From Hymenobacter ruricola (GTDB taxonomy: Bacteria > Bacteroidota > Bacteroidia > Cytophagales > Hymenobacteraceae), in contig NZ_JADQDM010000018.1 in the NCBI RefSeq assembly GCF_015694525.1, forward strand, positions 42,112 through 106,111: DNA of 64,000 bases. Direction: 5' to 3'. This document shows, piece after piece, positions 51,196-60,778 of the stretch. The notes beneath the pieces were generated by a model. It was not told the DNA's origin. It saw only the letters and a list, made by a program, of their open reading frames with translations, and made no database searches. Position 1 is the first letter of the stretch; every line of letters starts with the position of its first letter. A program made the position numbers and the translations under genes.

Positions 51196-52539
51196 CTACT
51201 GCTCGGCGAGGTAGTCCAGCGCAAAGCGGCTGCGGAGTTGCTCGGTCTGGGCCTGGGTGAGGCTGAATTGCAAGGTGCGGTAGCTGGTCACTAGGTTCAA
51301 ATAATCGAGGATGGCCACGTCGCCGGTGGCCAGCTGCTGCCGCGCCGCGCCCACCAGCGCATCGGCCACGCGCACCTGCTCGCGGATGCGGGCCAGCAAG
51401 GCATCGGAGGCCCGAATCAAACCTTCCAGCTGTTCGTACTGCTGCCGCCGCTGCACGGAAATGAACTGCCGATAGCCGCGCCGGCTCTGCTCGCTCAGCT
51501 CGATGCGCTGGTATTGCAGCTGGCGCTGGTGCCCGTCGAAAATGGGTAGCGTGAGCTGTAGGCCGCCGCCGATGCCCACGCTGTGGGCCAGGGCCACGGG
51601 CAGATACGACGAGGATTGTAGGCCAGCATCGAGCACGGCGCTGACCTTGGGCCGATAGGTGGCGTCAATGGCCTGACGGTCGAGGCGCAGGCGCAGGCTG
51701 TCAAGCGTGTACTGGCGTTGGGCGGGGGCCAGCAGGCCCGCCAGCGGGCGGTGGCTGGGCGGCGTGGGTGCCTCCAGCGTCACCAGGGCCGTATCGGCCA
51801 CGCCGGCCAGGGCGCGCAACGTGCCCAGCTCGCGGCGGTAGGCCAGGCGGTCCTGCTCCACGGTCACTTCCTGGGTCCGCACGGAGAGGTAGAAGCTCAG
51901 GTACTGCGTTTGCTTGAAAATGCCGCCGTTCACCAGCTGGCGCAGCATTTTATCTTGCTCACGCAGCTGCGTCAGCAGCGAGCGACTGAAAGTGAGCTGG
52001 GTTTCGGCCGCGTAGGCAGTCAGGAACTGGTCGGTGATGCTGCGGCGGAGGTCCAGGGCCGAGAGGCGGCCGGTGTTGCGCAGCACCTGGCCCTGGCTGG
52101 CCAGAATCTGGTAGTCGGTTTGCAGCTGGAAGCGGTTGAGGATGGGCTTGGTGGCCTGGGCGATGGCCGCGTAGTTGCCGCCGTTGGAAATGGCGTTGTC
52201 GTAGCCCAACACACTCTCGCCCTGGCTGTTGGTGATGGACGGGTAATACAGCGCCGAGCCAATGCCGCCTACCTGCACGCCGTTCTGGCGGGCGCGCACG
52301 AGGCTGTCGATGCGGTTCTGGCCAACCTGGTTGATATTTTCGCGCAGCAGGGGGCTGTTTTGGCGGGCCGCTTGCAGAAAGTCAGCCAGCCGGCGCGGGC
52401 TCACCAGCGCGGCCGACGGCGTGTAAACGGGTGGCGCATTGAGCACGGGCGGCGCGGCGGGCTGCTGCGCCCACGCCGGCACGGCCGCCTTCAAGGCCAG
52501 CAGCAGGAAAACGGAAAGCAAGCAGGATAATCGGCGCAC
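51196..52539 (-). CDS. TolC-family outer-membrane efflux protein
   Basis: A 447-aa outer-membrane channel with signal peptide (LLSVFLLLALKAAVPAWAQ) and two repeats of long coiled-coil helices (for example SQSRRGYRQFISVQRRQQYE and DALLARIREQVRVADALVG). Start is uncertain: there is no ATG; GTG 52539 gives a neat signal peptide (MRRLSCLLS), TTG 52566 a nine-residue longer one. First gene of the efflux operon and divergent from the response-regulator gene 187 bp away. Confidence 0.88.
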   Translation of the reverse strand: MRRLSCLLSVFLLLALKAAVPAWAQQPAAPPVLNAPPVYTPSAALVSPRRLADFLQAARQNSPLLRENINQVGQNRIDSLVRARQNGVQVGGIGSALYYPSITNSQGESVLGYDNAISNGGNYAAIAQATKPILNRFQLQTDYQILASQGQVLRNTGRLSALDLRRSITDQFLTAYAAETQLTFSRSLLTQLREQDKMLRQLVNGGIFKQTQYLSFYLSVRTQEVTVEQDRLAYRRELGTLRALAGVADTALVTLEAPTPPSHRPLAGLLAPAQRQYTLDSLRLRLDRQAIDATYRPKVSAVLDAGLQSSSYLPVALAHSVGIGGGLQLTLPIFDGHQRQLQYQRIELSEQSRRGYRQFISVQRRQQYEQLEGLIRASDALLARIREQVRVADALVGAARQQLATGDVAILDYLNLVTSYRTLQFSLTQAQTEQLRSRFALDYLAEQ

Positions 52540-52725
52540 GCGGTCAGGCAAGGAAGTTTCTGGCAAACCTCCTGTTCAAATCTGGGTAAATTCTGGACGG
52601 CCCCGGCGCGGGCACCGGCGGGCCGGGACCAGGGGTCAGGCTGTCGCCAGATTGTTTACAGATTTCCCGGCCTACTTGCCGACCTTGCGGCCGGCAACGG
52701 GCGCGCCACCTTTCTTTCCCTGAGC

Positions 52726-53403
52726 GTGAAAATTCTGATTGTTGAAGACGAGGCGCCGCTGCGCAGCACGCTGCTGGAGTTTTTGCGGCACGAGGGCTAC
52801 GTGTGTGAAGTGGCCGAAACCTACCAGCAGGCGCACGAAAAAATCAAGCTCTACCAGTACGACTGTGTGCTGGTGGACCTGACCCTGCCCGATGGCTCGG
52901 GCCTGAATCTGGTGCGCACGCTCAAGGCCGACAAGTCGGTGGCCGGCGTGCTCATCATCTCGGCCCGGGGCTCGCTCGACGACAAGGTGCAGGGCCTGGA
53001 GCTGGGCGCCGACGACTATTTGCCCAAGCCCTTTCATCTGGCCGAGCTGAACGCGCGGCTGCGGTCCATCATCCGGCGGCGGCAGTTTCAGGGCCAGCGC
53101 CACATCGTATTTCGGGACCTGACCATCTTCCCCGACCAGACGCTGGTCTTGGTAAAGGAAAAACCCCTCACGCTCACCCGGCGCGAGTACGACCTGCTGC
53201 TGTTCCTGCTGGCCAACCCCAACCGCGTGCTCACCAAGGAGGCCATTGCCGAGCACATCTGGGGCGACGACGCCGACATGGCCGACTCGTTCGACTTCAT
53301 TTACTCGCATTTCAAGAACCTGCGCAAGAAGCTGCAGGAGCACGGGGCCGACAACTACATTCGCACCATCTACGGCCTGGGCTACAAGCTCGAAACCGCG
53401 TGA
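52726..53403 (+). CDS. OmpR/PhoB-family response regulator
   Basis: A 225-aa two-domain regulator from GTG 52726. The receiver domain has VEDEAPLR and D51 in LVDLTLPDG; the C-terminal winged helix (about 128-222) ends in RTIYGLGYKLE. Its gene overlaps the histidine kinase gene by GTGA. The divergent arrangement with the RND operon suggests it controls efflux expression and perhaps the PepSY and TonB genes downstream. Confidence 0.95.
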   Translation: MKILIVEDEAPLRSTLLEFLRHEGYVCEVAETYQQAHEKIKLYQYDCVLVDLTLPDGSGLNLVRTLKADKSVAGVLIISARGSLDDKVQGLELGADDYLPKPFHLAELNARLRSIIRRRQFQGQRHIVFRDLTIFPDQTLVLVKEKPLTLTRREYDLLLFLLANPNRVLTKEAIAEHIWGDDADMADSFDFIYSHFKNLRKKLQEHGADNYIRTIYGLGYKLETA

Positions 53404-54647
53404 AGCTCCTCACCCGCACCAACCGCTACTACCTGGGCCTGAGCGCCACGCTGTTCGTACTGGGCACCGGCCTGCTGTACGAGGGCCTGCAGCACGCCCT
53501 GGCGCACGAGGTGGACGAGCAACTGCAGCAGCAGCGCACCTACCTCACCGCGCGCATCCGGCGGGCGGGCGCGCTGCCCACCATTGCCCTGCCTCAGGAG
53601 CTGACCATTGACGGCCCCACCCGCTCCGAAAGCCTGCGCGATACCGTCATCTTCGACCCCGTGGAGCGCGAGCCGGTGCCTTTCCGTGTTATCTCCTTCC
53701 CGGTGGTGGTGCGAAGTCAGGTGCACTGGCTCACGCTGCGCAAGTCGTTGCTCGAAACCGAGGATGTCCTCAAGGTGGTGATGGGCGTGATGCTGGCCGT
53801 GATGACGCTGCTCTTCAGCAGCCTGCTGCTGCTCAACCGCTGGCTGTCGCGCTGGCTGTGGGCCCCGTTTCGGCGCACGCTGCAGGCCCTGCGCGGCTTC
53901 CAGCTACAGCAGCCCGAGTCGCTGGCGCTGCCAGCCACGCCCATCGACGAGTTCAGCGAGCTGAACCAGGCCGTGGCCCAGCTCACCCAGCGCGTGGCCG
54001 CCGATTACCGCGCCCTCAAGGAATTTACCGAAAACGCGGCCCACGAAACCCAGACGCCCCTGGCCATCATGCAGGCCCGGCTGGAGCAGCTGGTGCAGGA
54101 CCCCGAGCTGCCCGAGCGCACCCTCGGTGCGGTGCAGGACGTGTACCGTGCCGCGCGCCGCCTCTCGCGCCTGCATCAGGCCCTCACGCTGCTCAGCAAG
54201 ATTGAGAACAGGCAGTTCAACGCCGGCGTGCCTGTGTCGCTGGACGGCGTAGTGCGGGAAAAGCTGCGGCAGCTCCAGGATTTTCTGGAAGACAAAGACA
54301 TTGAGCCACAGGTGACGTTGCTCACGCCCGTGTCGGTGACGATGCACCCGGCGCTGGCGGAGTCGCTGGTGGGCAACTTGTTGCAGAACGCCGTGAATCA
54401 CAACGTGCGCGGCGGCCTACTGCGGGTGAACCTCAGCCCGGCCGCGCTGGAAATCACCAACACCGGCCCCGAGCTCCATTCCGACCCCATGCTGCTGCTC
54501 GGCCGTTTCCGCAAGCACAACGCGGCGTCCGACTCGCCCGGGCTGGGCCTGTCCATTGCCGAGCAAATCTGCACCTACTACGGCTTCAGCCTGAGCTATG
54601 CCTACGCGCCGGCCGGGCACCTGCACACGTTGCGTGTAGCGTTCTGA
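53400..54647 (+). CDS. sensor histidine kinase (HisKA type)
   Basis: A 415-aa kinase with two membrane helices (about 12-32 and 125-145) flanking a short periplasmic domain of about 90 residues, then the HAMP-like linker, HisKA with H215 in ENAAHETQTP, and the ATPase domain (LLQNAVNHNV, GLGLSIAEQI). Notably E-T-Q follows the His where most kinases read ELRTP. Pairs with the upstream regulator. Confidence 0.93.
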   Translation: MKLLTRTNRYYLGLSATLFVLGTGLLYEGLQHALAHEVDEQLQQQRTYLTARIRRAGALPTIALPQELTIDGPTRSESLRDTVIFDPVEREPVPFRVISFPVVVRSQVHWLTLRKSLLETEDVLKVVMGVMLAVMTLLFSSLLLLNRWLSRWLWAPFRRTLQALRGFQLQQPESLALPATPIDEFSELNQAVAQLTQRVAADYRALKEFTENAAHETQTPLAIMQARLEQLVQDPELPERTLGAVQDVYRAARRLSRLHQALTLLSKIENRQFNAGVPVSLDGVVREKLRQLQDFLEDKDIEPQVTLLTPVSVTMHPALAESLVGNLLQNAVNHNVRGGLLRVNLSPAALEITNTGPELHSDPMLLLGRFRKHNAASDSPGLGLSIAEQICTYYGFSLSYAYAPAGHLHTLRVAF

Positions 54648-54731
54648 GGCCCGTCCGCGCCGTACAGATTCCGGCCAGATTCGGCCGCTAGGTTTGCGGC
54701 ATTCCTCAACCAAATCACCCGTTCCAACCCC

Positions 54732-55163
54732 ATGAAAACCCTGTTGCTCGTGGCGGCCACCGCCCTGCTGGCCGGTACCGCCCTCGCCCAGAACCTGCCC
54801 GCGGCCAAGGTGCCGGCCGCCGTTCAGGCCGCGTTCAAAGCCAAGTTTCCGGCGTTGAAAGCCGTGACCTGGGAAAAAGAAGGGGCCGACTACGAAGCCG
54901 GCTTCAAGCAGAACGGCAAAACCATGTCGGCCGTGCTGACGCCCGCCGGCGTGCTGCAGGAAACCGAAACCGACATGCCGACCGCCCAGTTGCCGGCCGC
55001 CGTGCGTGCTACCCTGGCCCGCGACTACAAAGCCTATCAGGTGAAGGAAGCTGCCGCCATCGTGAAAGCTGACGGCCGCACCGTGTACGAAGCCGAAGTG
55101 AGCAAGGGCGGCAAGGCGCAGGACGTGTTGTTCACCGCCGATGGCAAAGTCGTAACCCAGTAA
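54732..55163 (+). CDS. PepSY-like secreted protein (copy 1)
   Basis: A 143-aa periplasmic protein with signal peptide (cleavage near TALAQ). Two beta-lactamase-inhibitor-like/PepSY-like half-repeats follow: VPAAVQAAFKAKFPALKAV with VTWEKEGADYEAGF, and LPAAVRATLARDYKAYQVKE with VYEAEVSKGG. Such proteins often accumulate next to OmpR-type two-component systems in Bacteroidota. Located 84 bp behind the kinase gene, so probably regulated by it. A paralogue is encoded at 59700-60197. Confidence 0.85.
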   Translation: MKTLLLVAATALLAGTALAQNLPAAKVPAAVQAAFKAKFPALKAVTWEKEGADYEAGFKQNGKTMSAVLTPAGVLQETETDMPTAQLPAAVRATLARDYKAYQVKEAAAIVKADGRTVYEAEVSKGGKAQDVLFTADGKVVTQ

Positions 55164-55268
55164 AATCAACTACTTCAACCGCCCTGCCCAGCCGGCTCAG
55201 GCAGCTGGCTGGGCGGGGCGTGAGCGGCCGTGAAATACTCGACGGCTTGCGTGTTAATAATCAAGAAA

Positions 55269-57686
55269 ATGTTGCGTAGAAAGGTACTGACCCGGCTGGG
55301 GATGCTGTGGGGGTTGTGGTGGGGAATCGGCTGGGCGGCGCAGGCCCAAACGGGCGCGGTGCGCGGCACCTTGCTGGAAACGGGCACCGGCAACCCCGTC
55401 TCGTTTGCCAGTGTGGTGCTGCTACGCAGCGCCGATTCGACTTTCGTGGCCGGCACCCAGGCCAGCGAGCTGGGCGTGTTTGAGCTGGCTCAGGTGCCGC
55501 TGGGCCAGTACGTGCTGCGGGCCACGGCGGTGGGCTACCGCACGGGCCGGCGCGTTATCAGCCTCACGGCCGGGGCCTCGGCCGCCACGCTGGGCACGTG
55601 GAAGCTGCGCCCCGCCGCCACCCAGCTCACCGATGTGGTGGTGACGGCCGAGCGGGCGGTGGTGACGGGTGGCCTCGACAAAAAGGTCATCGACGTGAGC
55701 AAGGACCTGACCGCCACCGGCGGCACGGCCATCGACGCGCTCCAGAACGTGCCCTCCGTGACGGTGGACCAAACCGGGGCCGTGAGCATCCGCGGGGCCA
55801 GCAACGTGACGGTGTTCATCGACGGCAAGCCCACCGGCACCACCCTCGACCAGATTCCGGCCAGCAGCATCCAAAGCGTGGAGGTCATCACCAACCCCTC
55901 GGCCCGGTACGACGCCAGTGGGGCGGGCGGCATCCTCAACATCGTGCTCAAAAAAGAACGGCGCGAGGGCCTGAACGGCCAGGTGAGCGCCACCGGCGGC
56001 ACCGGCGACAAGGCCAACGCCTCGCTGCTGCTCAACTACCGCAAGGGCAAGGTCAACGCCTTCGGGCAGTACGACTACCGGCGCGACCGGCGGTACTTCC
56101 GCGGCACCGTGGACCAGACCACCCTGGGCCGCGACAGCACCCTGCGCCTGCACCAGGACCGCAGCGGCGCCAGCGTGCAAACCACCCACGCCCTGCGCCT
56201 GGGCCTAGACTACGCCCTCACCCCCGAGCAGACGCTGACCCTGGCCGTGCAGCCGCGCCTGAACCTGACGAGCACCGACGAAACCCTGCTCTCGCGCCAG
56301 GTGAACGCCACGGCCGGCGAACGGCCCGTGCGGGCCGGCACCAGCACCCGCGCCAACGCCAGCACGGGCACCTTCCGGGCCGCCGACCTCACCCTGGACT
56401 ACCGCCGCGAGTGGGCCGCGCACAAGGGCCGGGAACTGACCGCCAGCGCCGTGTACACGCCGCTGCTGAACGACAACGCGGTCGATTCCCGCCTGGTGTA
56501 CCTCGACAACAGCCAGCGCACCCAGCGGCAGCAAACCCGCAACCGCACCGCGCAGGCCACGGCCCAAGTCGACTACGTGCGGCCGCTGGGCGAGAAAAGC
56601 CGCTTCGAAACGGGCGCCCGCAGCAGCCTACGCCGCTACGATATCGACTACCAGCTGGCCAGCGCGCCGGCCCTGGCCTTCGACCCCAGCAACCGCTTCG
56701 TGTACGGCCAGTACGTGCAGGCGGCTTACGGGCTCTACGCCGGGGCCCGCGGTCAGCTCAGCTACCAGGCCGGGCTGCGGGCCGAGCACACCACCATCAC
56801 CGGCGACCAGCGCACCACGGGCGAGCAGTTCACCCAGCGCTACCTGAGCTTGTTTCCGACCGCCGTGCTGGCCCTCGACCTGCCCCACGACCAGCGCGTG
56901 CAGCTCAGCTACTCGCGCCGCGTGGGCCGGCCCGACGCGGGCGACGTGAACCCCTTCCTCGACCGCACCGACCAGCTGAACCTCACCGCCGGCAACCCGC
57001 AGCTACGGCCCGAGTTTGTCAATTCCTTCGAGCTGGGCCACCAGGTGGACGGGGCCGGCGGGCGCAGCCTGGGCACCACTGCTTTCTACCGCCTCGAAAC
57101 GGCCACGCTCAAGCCCTTCCGGCAGGTCATTACCGACCCACTCACCGGTAACCTCGTCACGCTGACCACCCGCTTGAACGTGGGCGACGAAACCTCCTAC
57201 GGCCTGGAGGTGGTGGGCGCCACGCCCCTGGCTGCGTTTTGGAAGGTGAACGGCACGGCTTCGGCGTTCCGGCGCATCATCCGGGGCAGCACCAGCGGCA
57301 CGGCCGTGAACACGACCAGCCTGGCTTTCACGGGCCGGCTGAACAACACGTTCCCCCTCAGTAAGCGCGTCGATGCGCAACTGGCCGTGAACTACCGCTC
57401 GCCCATCAATTCGGCCCAGGGCACGCGGGGCGAGGCTTTCAACATCGACTTGGCCGCCCGCTACAATGTGCTGGGCGAGCACGGCACCTTCACGCTGCGC
57501 GTGGCCGACCTTTTCAACACCCTGCGCTTCGATTCGAACGACAGCGGGGCGGGTTTCGCCACCGTCACGCGCTTCAAGCGGGAGTCGCGCATTGCCTACC
57601 TGGGCTTCACCTACCGCTTCGGCCAGACTTCGGAGAGCCGCGCCCGGCGCAAAAGCGCCGACGACGAGGGCGGCAGCGACAACTAA
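55269..57686 (+). CDS. TonB-dependent receptor / outer-membrane beta-barrel protein
   Basis: An 805-aa receptor from ATG 55269 (signal peptide to AAQAQ; a GTG 13 codons upstream would add a weak leader). Carboxypeptidase-regulatory-like domain (about 24-105, VRGTLLETGTGNPVSFASVV). Plug with VTVDQTGAVSIRGASNVTVF and ASGAGGILNIVLKKE. The C-terminal barrel has the OMP_b-brl_3 flavour (YLSLFPTAVLALDL, QLSYSRRVGRPDAGDVNPFL). It lies behind the two-component/PepSY genes and may be co-regulated. Substrate unknown. Confidence 0.9.
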   Translation: MLRRKVLTRLGMLWGLWWGIGWAAQAQTGAVRGTLLETGTGNPVSFASVVLLRSADSTFVAGTQASELGVFELAQVPLGQYVLRATAVGYRTGRRVISLTAGASAATLGTWKLRPAATQLTDVVVTAERAVVTGGLDKKVIDVSKDLTATGGTAIDALQNVPSVTVDQTGAVSIRGASNVTVFIDGKPTGTTLDQIPASSIQSVEVITNPSARYDASGAGGILNIVLKKERREGLNGQVSATGGTGDKANASLLLNYRKGKVNAFGQYDYRRDRRYFRGTVDQTTLGRDSTLRLHQDRSGASVQTTHALRLGLDYALTPEQTLTLAVQPRLNLTSTDETLLSRQVNATAGERPVRAGTSTRANASTGTFRAADLTLDYRREWAAHKGRELTASAVYTPLLNDNAVDSRLVYLDNSQRTQRQQTRNRTAQATAQVDYVRPLGEKSRFETGARSSLRRYDIDYQLASAPALAFDPSNRFVYGQYVQAAYGLYAGARGQLSYQAGLRAEHTTITGDQRTTGEQFTQRYLSLFPTAVLALDLPHDQRVQLSYSRRVGRPDAGDVNPFLDRTDQLNLTAGNPQLRPEFVNSFELGHQVDGAGGRSLGTTAFYRLETATLKPFRQVITDPLTGNLVTLTTRLNVGDETSYGLEVVGATPLAAFWKVNGTASAFRRIIRGSTSGTAVNTTSLAFTGRLNNTFPLSKRVDAQLAVNYRSPINSAQGTRGEAFNIDLAARYNVLGEHGTFTLRVADLFNTLRFDSNDSGAGFATVTRFKRESRIAYLGFTYRFGQTSESRARRKSADDEGGSDN

Positions 57687-57691
57687 GCCCC

Positions 57692-58348
57692 ATGTCCACG
57701 TACTTCGCCCGGTTCTTTGCCCTGCTGCTGGCCCATCGGCGGCGCCTGCTGAAGCTGCTGCTGCTGGGCGTGGTGCTGCCCTGGGCAGTGTTCCTGAAAG
57801 CCAGCTCCGAAATCGAGGAAGGCGAAGGCTTCTACGGCGACCTGCAGCTCCTGCGCTGGGCGCACGCCCACGCCCGCCCCGCGCTTGATTCCCTGAGTTT
57901 GTTTTTCTCCGCCATCGGCGGGCCCGTGCCCATGGTGGTGGCGGCCGTGCTGTTCACCGGCGTGCTGGCGTGGCGTCGGCGTCCCCGCGAGGCGTGGTTC
58001 TTCGGCCTGGCCGTGGGCGGAGCCGTAGCCCTCAACCTGCTGGCCAAGGCCATTCTGGGGCGGCCCCGGCCGGCATTCTGGGTGTCGTTAGCGCCCGAAA
58101 CGTCCTACAGCTTTCCCAGCGGGCACGCCATGGGCTCGGCCGCCGTGGTGCTGGCGCTGGGCCTGCTGCTGGCCCGTCGGCGCTGGCGGGTGTGGGGGCC
58201 GGGGGCGGTGTTCGTACTGGGGGTGGGCTTTTCGCGCGTGTACCTGGGCGTGCATTACCCCAGCGACGTGCTCTCGGGCTGGATAGCCGCGCTGGGCTGG
58301 GTCACGGGCGTGTACGTGCTGCTGCCACCCACCCGGCGGCCGACCTGA
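57692..58348 (+). CDS. PAP2-family membrane phosphatase
   Basis: A 218-aa phosphatase with five or six membrane helices. Motif 1 KAILGRPRPAFW, motif 2 SFPSGHAMGS and motif 3 GFSRVYLGVHYPSDV are all intact, with catalytic His residues in motifs 2 and 3. Acts on lipid phosphates such as undecaprenyl diphosphate or phosphatidylglycerol phosphate. Five bp behind the TonB receptor stop, so co-transcribed. Confidence 0.92.
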   Translation: MSTYFARFFALLLAHRRRLLKLLLLGVVLPWAVFLKASSEIEEGEGFYGDLQLLRWAHAHARPALDSLSLFFSAIGGPVPMVVAAVLFTGVLAWRRRPREAWFFGLAVGGAVALNLLAKAILGRPRPAFWVSLAPETSYSFPSGHAMGSAAVVLALGLLLARRRWRVWGPGAVFVLGVGFSRVYLGVHYPSDVLSGWIAALGWVTGVYVLLPPTRRPT

Positions 58349-58448
58349 TTCTGCACAGAATTGGCCGGTAGCTTGCCGGTCCGACTGACTTACCAACAAA
58401 ATGCAAACACCTCCCTTTTTCCGCCACACTTTTCACGTCACTGGGCTC

Positions 58449-58619
58449 ATGGCACCCGCGCCGGAGCCCGAGCGCTACCCTTTCCACGACAACGACCAAT
58501 GCCCCGAGGGGCAGGAAGTGAAGCGCAGCGGCGAGTGGCAATACTACGAGCCGCGCCAGATTGCGGAAACCCGGCCCCGTTGCCCCGTGTGCATCGCGCT
58601 GAACCGGGAGGGCAAGTAG
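58449..58619 (+). CDS. small conserved-looking protein, 56 aa
   Basis: A hydrophilic small protein (MAPAPEPERYPFHDNDQCPE ... YYEPRQ ... RCPVCIALNREGK) with one CxxC pair at the end and a Cys in DQCPEG, possibly binding metal. It resembles short proteins often seen in Cytophagales, but I cannot name the family. ATG 58449 is preferred; an ATG at 58401 would add 16 residues. It is followed by a strong terminator. Confidence 0.6.
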   Translation: MAPAPEPERYPFHDNDQCPEGQEVKRSGEWQYYEPRQIAETRPRCPVCIALNREGK

Positions 58620-58688
58620 CACCGGTTTTTTGTCCGCTCTTCGGGGCTTACAACTTCGGTTCTGGTTTGTACCACCCTCAATGACAAT

Positions 58689-58727
58689 AAAAAGGGCTGT
58701 TACCTACGACGGGTAACAGCCCTTTTT
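58689..58727. terminator. strong bidirectional terminator
   Basis: Perfect 16-bp stem (58689-58704 with 58712-58727), 7-nt loop, A-run on the left and T-run on the right. It serves both the small gene to the left and the convergent permease gene to the right. Confidence 0.9.
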
Positions 58728-58745
58728 AGCTTACCTCGAACCAGG

Positions 58746-59462
58746 TTACGCCACGAACATCATTTGCAGCCCGAAGACCACAATCAGGCCCTCGACGACC
58801 ATGAGGAATTTTTCCTTGGAGATGCGGCTCAGCAGCAGCTTGCCGGTGTAGCTGCCCCCAATCATGGCCACGCCGGCGAAGGTGCCCACCAACAGGCCTT
58901 TGGTCGTGACGAGGGCATACTTGCTGTACACGATGGTTTTGGTGAGGTGCAGCACCAGCGAGGCAAAAGCGTCGCTGGCCACGTAGGCCACCGGCGGCAG
59001 GTTCAGGCCCAGAAAGAACAAAGCTCCGGTGGGCCCGGCGCTGCCCGTCAGGCCCGAGAGGAAGCCCGTGAGCGCGCCACCCAGCACCATGCCGGGGTTA
59101 CCCAGCTCCACCTTTTTGGCCACGTTGAGGTGGCGGTAAACGACCACCAGCACCAGAAAGCCGCCCACCAGCTTGAAAATCCAGTCGGCTTTCATGCCCG
59201 AGTACAGGCTGCTCGACAGGATGGCCATAGGCAGCGAGCCGGCCAGAAAATACAGCACCGGCTTCCATTGCAACTCGTGCCGGCCAAACCAAAAGCGCGA
59301 GGCATTGCCGAATATCTGGGCCACGGTGAGTACGGGCACTGCCTCTTTGATGCCCACAATGTTGGCCAGAATGGGCAGAAAAATCAGCGCCCCGCCAAAC
59401 CCGACGGACGCCGAAACCGTGGCCGCCAGGTAGGCGACGACGAAAAGAATGAGATAATCCAT
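58746..59462 (-). CDS. TauE/SafE-family sulfite/anion exporter-like permease
   Basis: A 238-aa membrane protein with about eight hydrophobic helices. The N-terminal ATVSASVGFGGALIFLPIL is the TauE/SafE signature, and GFLSGLTGSAGPTGALFFLG is its second repeat. Family members export small anions such as sulfite or sulfoacetate, or act as sulfate permeases. ATG 59462 is preferred to an upstream extension. Genetic context gives no substrate hint. Confidence 0.9.
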   Translation of the reverse strand: MDYLILFVVAYLAATVSASVGFGGALIFLPILANIVGIKEAVPVLTVAQIFGNASRFWFGRHELQWKPVLYFLAGSLPMAILSSSLYSGMKADWIFKLVGGFLVLVVVYRHLNVAKKVELGNPGMVLGGALTGFLSGLTGSAGPTGALFFLGLNLPPVAYVASDAFASLVLHLTKTIVYSKYALVTTKGLLVGTFAGVAMIGGSYTGKLLLSRISKEKFLMVVEGLIVVFGLQMMFVA

Positions 59463-59699
59463 TAGGGATACGTAGTGAGAGAATAAAACCGGGAAAGCTT
59501 CAAATGGAAGCGTATATTTCCCCAAGATTAAAATATGATTCTGTAAAGAATCTGCAAGTTCGGAAAAGCGACCTGCTTAGCCCTGAAAGCAACTGCTGGC
59601 CGTACGTCTTAGAGTCTCGCAACCGGCAACTACCGGCCGGCTTCCACCCGGCAGGGAGGAGGGGTATCGGGTGGCATACGGTCGTAGCAGCGGAGCAGC

Positions 59700-60197
59700 T
59701 TATTCAGGCGCTTGCTGGCCCTCGGCGGTGAACAGCACGTCCTGGGTCCGGCCAGCTTGCGCTACTTCGGCTTCGTACACGATGCTGCCGTCGGCCCGCA
59801 CGATGGTGGCGGCCTCCTGTACTTGGTAGGCCTCGAAGTCGCGGGCCAACGCAGCACGCACGGCGGCTGGCAGCGCTTGAATGGCCAAATCCGTCTCCGT
59901 TTCTTGGATTAGCCCGGCGGGCGTAATCACCACCGACGTCTTCCGGCCATCCAGCTGAAAGGTGGCCTCGTACACTTCCTGCGCCGAAAAGGCTTCGCGA
60001 GCCTTGAAGTCACCATGCGTTTCATACTCGTATGATGGCCGGACCGGCTGCATCTCCCGGCGCCAAGCCGCGGGTTGTGCTGTAGGGAAACGCGCCACGA
60101 ATGCTTGCAAAACGACGGGCGGCACCGCCGTTTGTTGGGCGTATATCGTTGGGGTGCCGACCAGCGACAGGCCGAGGAAAAGCAGGTAGGTTTTCAT
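59700..60197 (-). CDS. PepSY-like secreted protein (copy 2)
   Basis: A 165-aa exported protein (signal peptide ending TIYAQ) with the same two half-repeats as the 54.7-kb copy: VPPVVLQAFVARFPTAQPAAW and LPAAVRAALARDFEAYQVQE, ending in VLFTAEG. The C-terminal halves of the two are clearly paralogous (ETETDxxxxxLPAAVRA). It has a longer linker (FKAREAFSAQEVYEA). Likely periplasmic; role unknown. Confidence 0.85.
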   Translation of the reverse strand: MKTYLLFLGLSLVGTPTIYAQQTAVPPVVLQAFVARFPTAQPAAWRREMQPVRPSYEYETHGDFKAREAFSAQEVYEATFQLDGRKTSVVITPAGLIQETETDLAIQALPAAVRAALARDFEAYQVQEAATIVRADGSIVYEAEVAQAGRTQDVLFTAEGQQAPE

Positions 60198-60328
60198 GAT
60201 TCAGAGCGAAAAGGCAAGAAGAAGCGGCGATGAAAAAACTGTACCAAACAAAATGCACAATTCTGTTAATGGTCTGTAGTAGCCATCATCCCGACAGGCC
60301 CGCCTGATTCATCGACCAACGGCCCCGA

Positions 60329-60745
60329 TTACTCCCAAATCAGCACCAGAGTGCCGCCAATAATCAGGGCCGCGCCCAGGCCGGTGTGCCACGTCAGCTT
60401 CTCGCCCAGGAACACCACCGACAGCCCGATGGCGATGGCCACGCTGAGCTTGTCGACGGGGGCCACCTGCGACACCTTGCCTAGCTGCAGGGCCCGGAAA
60501 TAGAATACCCAGGATAATCCCGTGGCCAGCCCCGAAAGCCCGATAAATAGCCAGTTGGTGCGCGTGAGCGAGCCCAACTGTTCCAGGCCGCCCCGGACGT
60601 ACACGATACCCCAGGCCAGCACCAGAATCACAACCGTGCGCAAGGCCGTGGCCAGATTCGAGTCGACGCCCCGGATACCGATTTTGGCCAACACGGCAGT
60701 AAGTGCCGCGAAAACGGCCGACAGCAGGGCATATATCCACCACAT
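60329..60745 (-). CDS. EamA-type half-size transporter
   Basis: A 138-aa protein with five hydrophobic helices forming one EamA (DMT) repeat: IYALLSAVFAALTAVLAKIG at the start and LSVVFLGEKLTWHTGLGAAL near the end. Full-length DMT transporters have two such repeats, so this one probably dimerises, as in the SMR-like/140-aa EamA group. Substrate unknown. Confidence 0.88.
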   Translation of the reverse strand: MWWIYALLSAVFAALTAVLAKIGIRGVDSNLATALRTVVILVLAWGIVYVRGGLEQLGSLTRTNWLFIGLSGLATGLSWVFYFRALQLGKVSQVAPVDKLSVAIAIGLSVVFLGEKLTWHTGLGAALIIGGTLVLIWE

Positions 60746-60778
60746 ATCAGATAAGGTATTGTGACAATGCCAATCGAC

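Noticed and set aside
59526..59699. Possible small gene or RNA between the TauE/SafE-like gene and the second PepSY-like gene
   Set aside because: Mixed composition and no coherent frame or hairpin; left unannotated.
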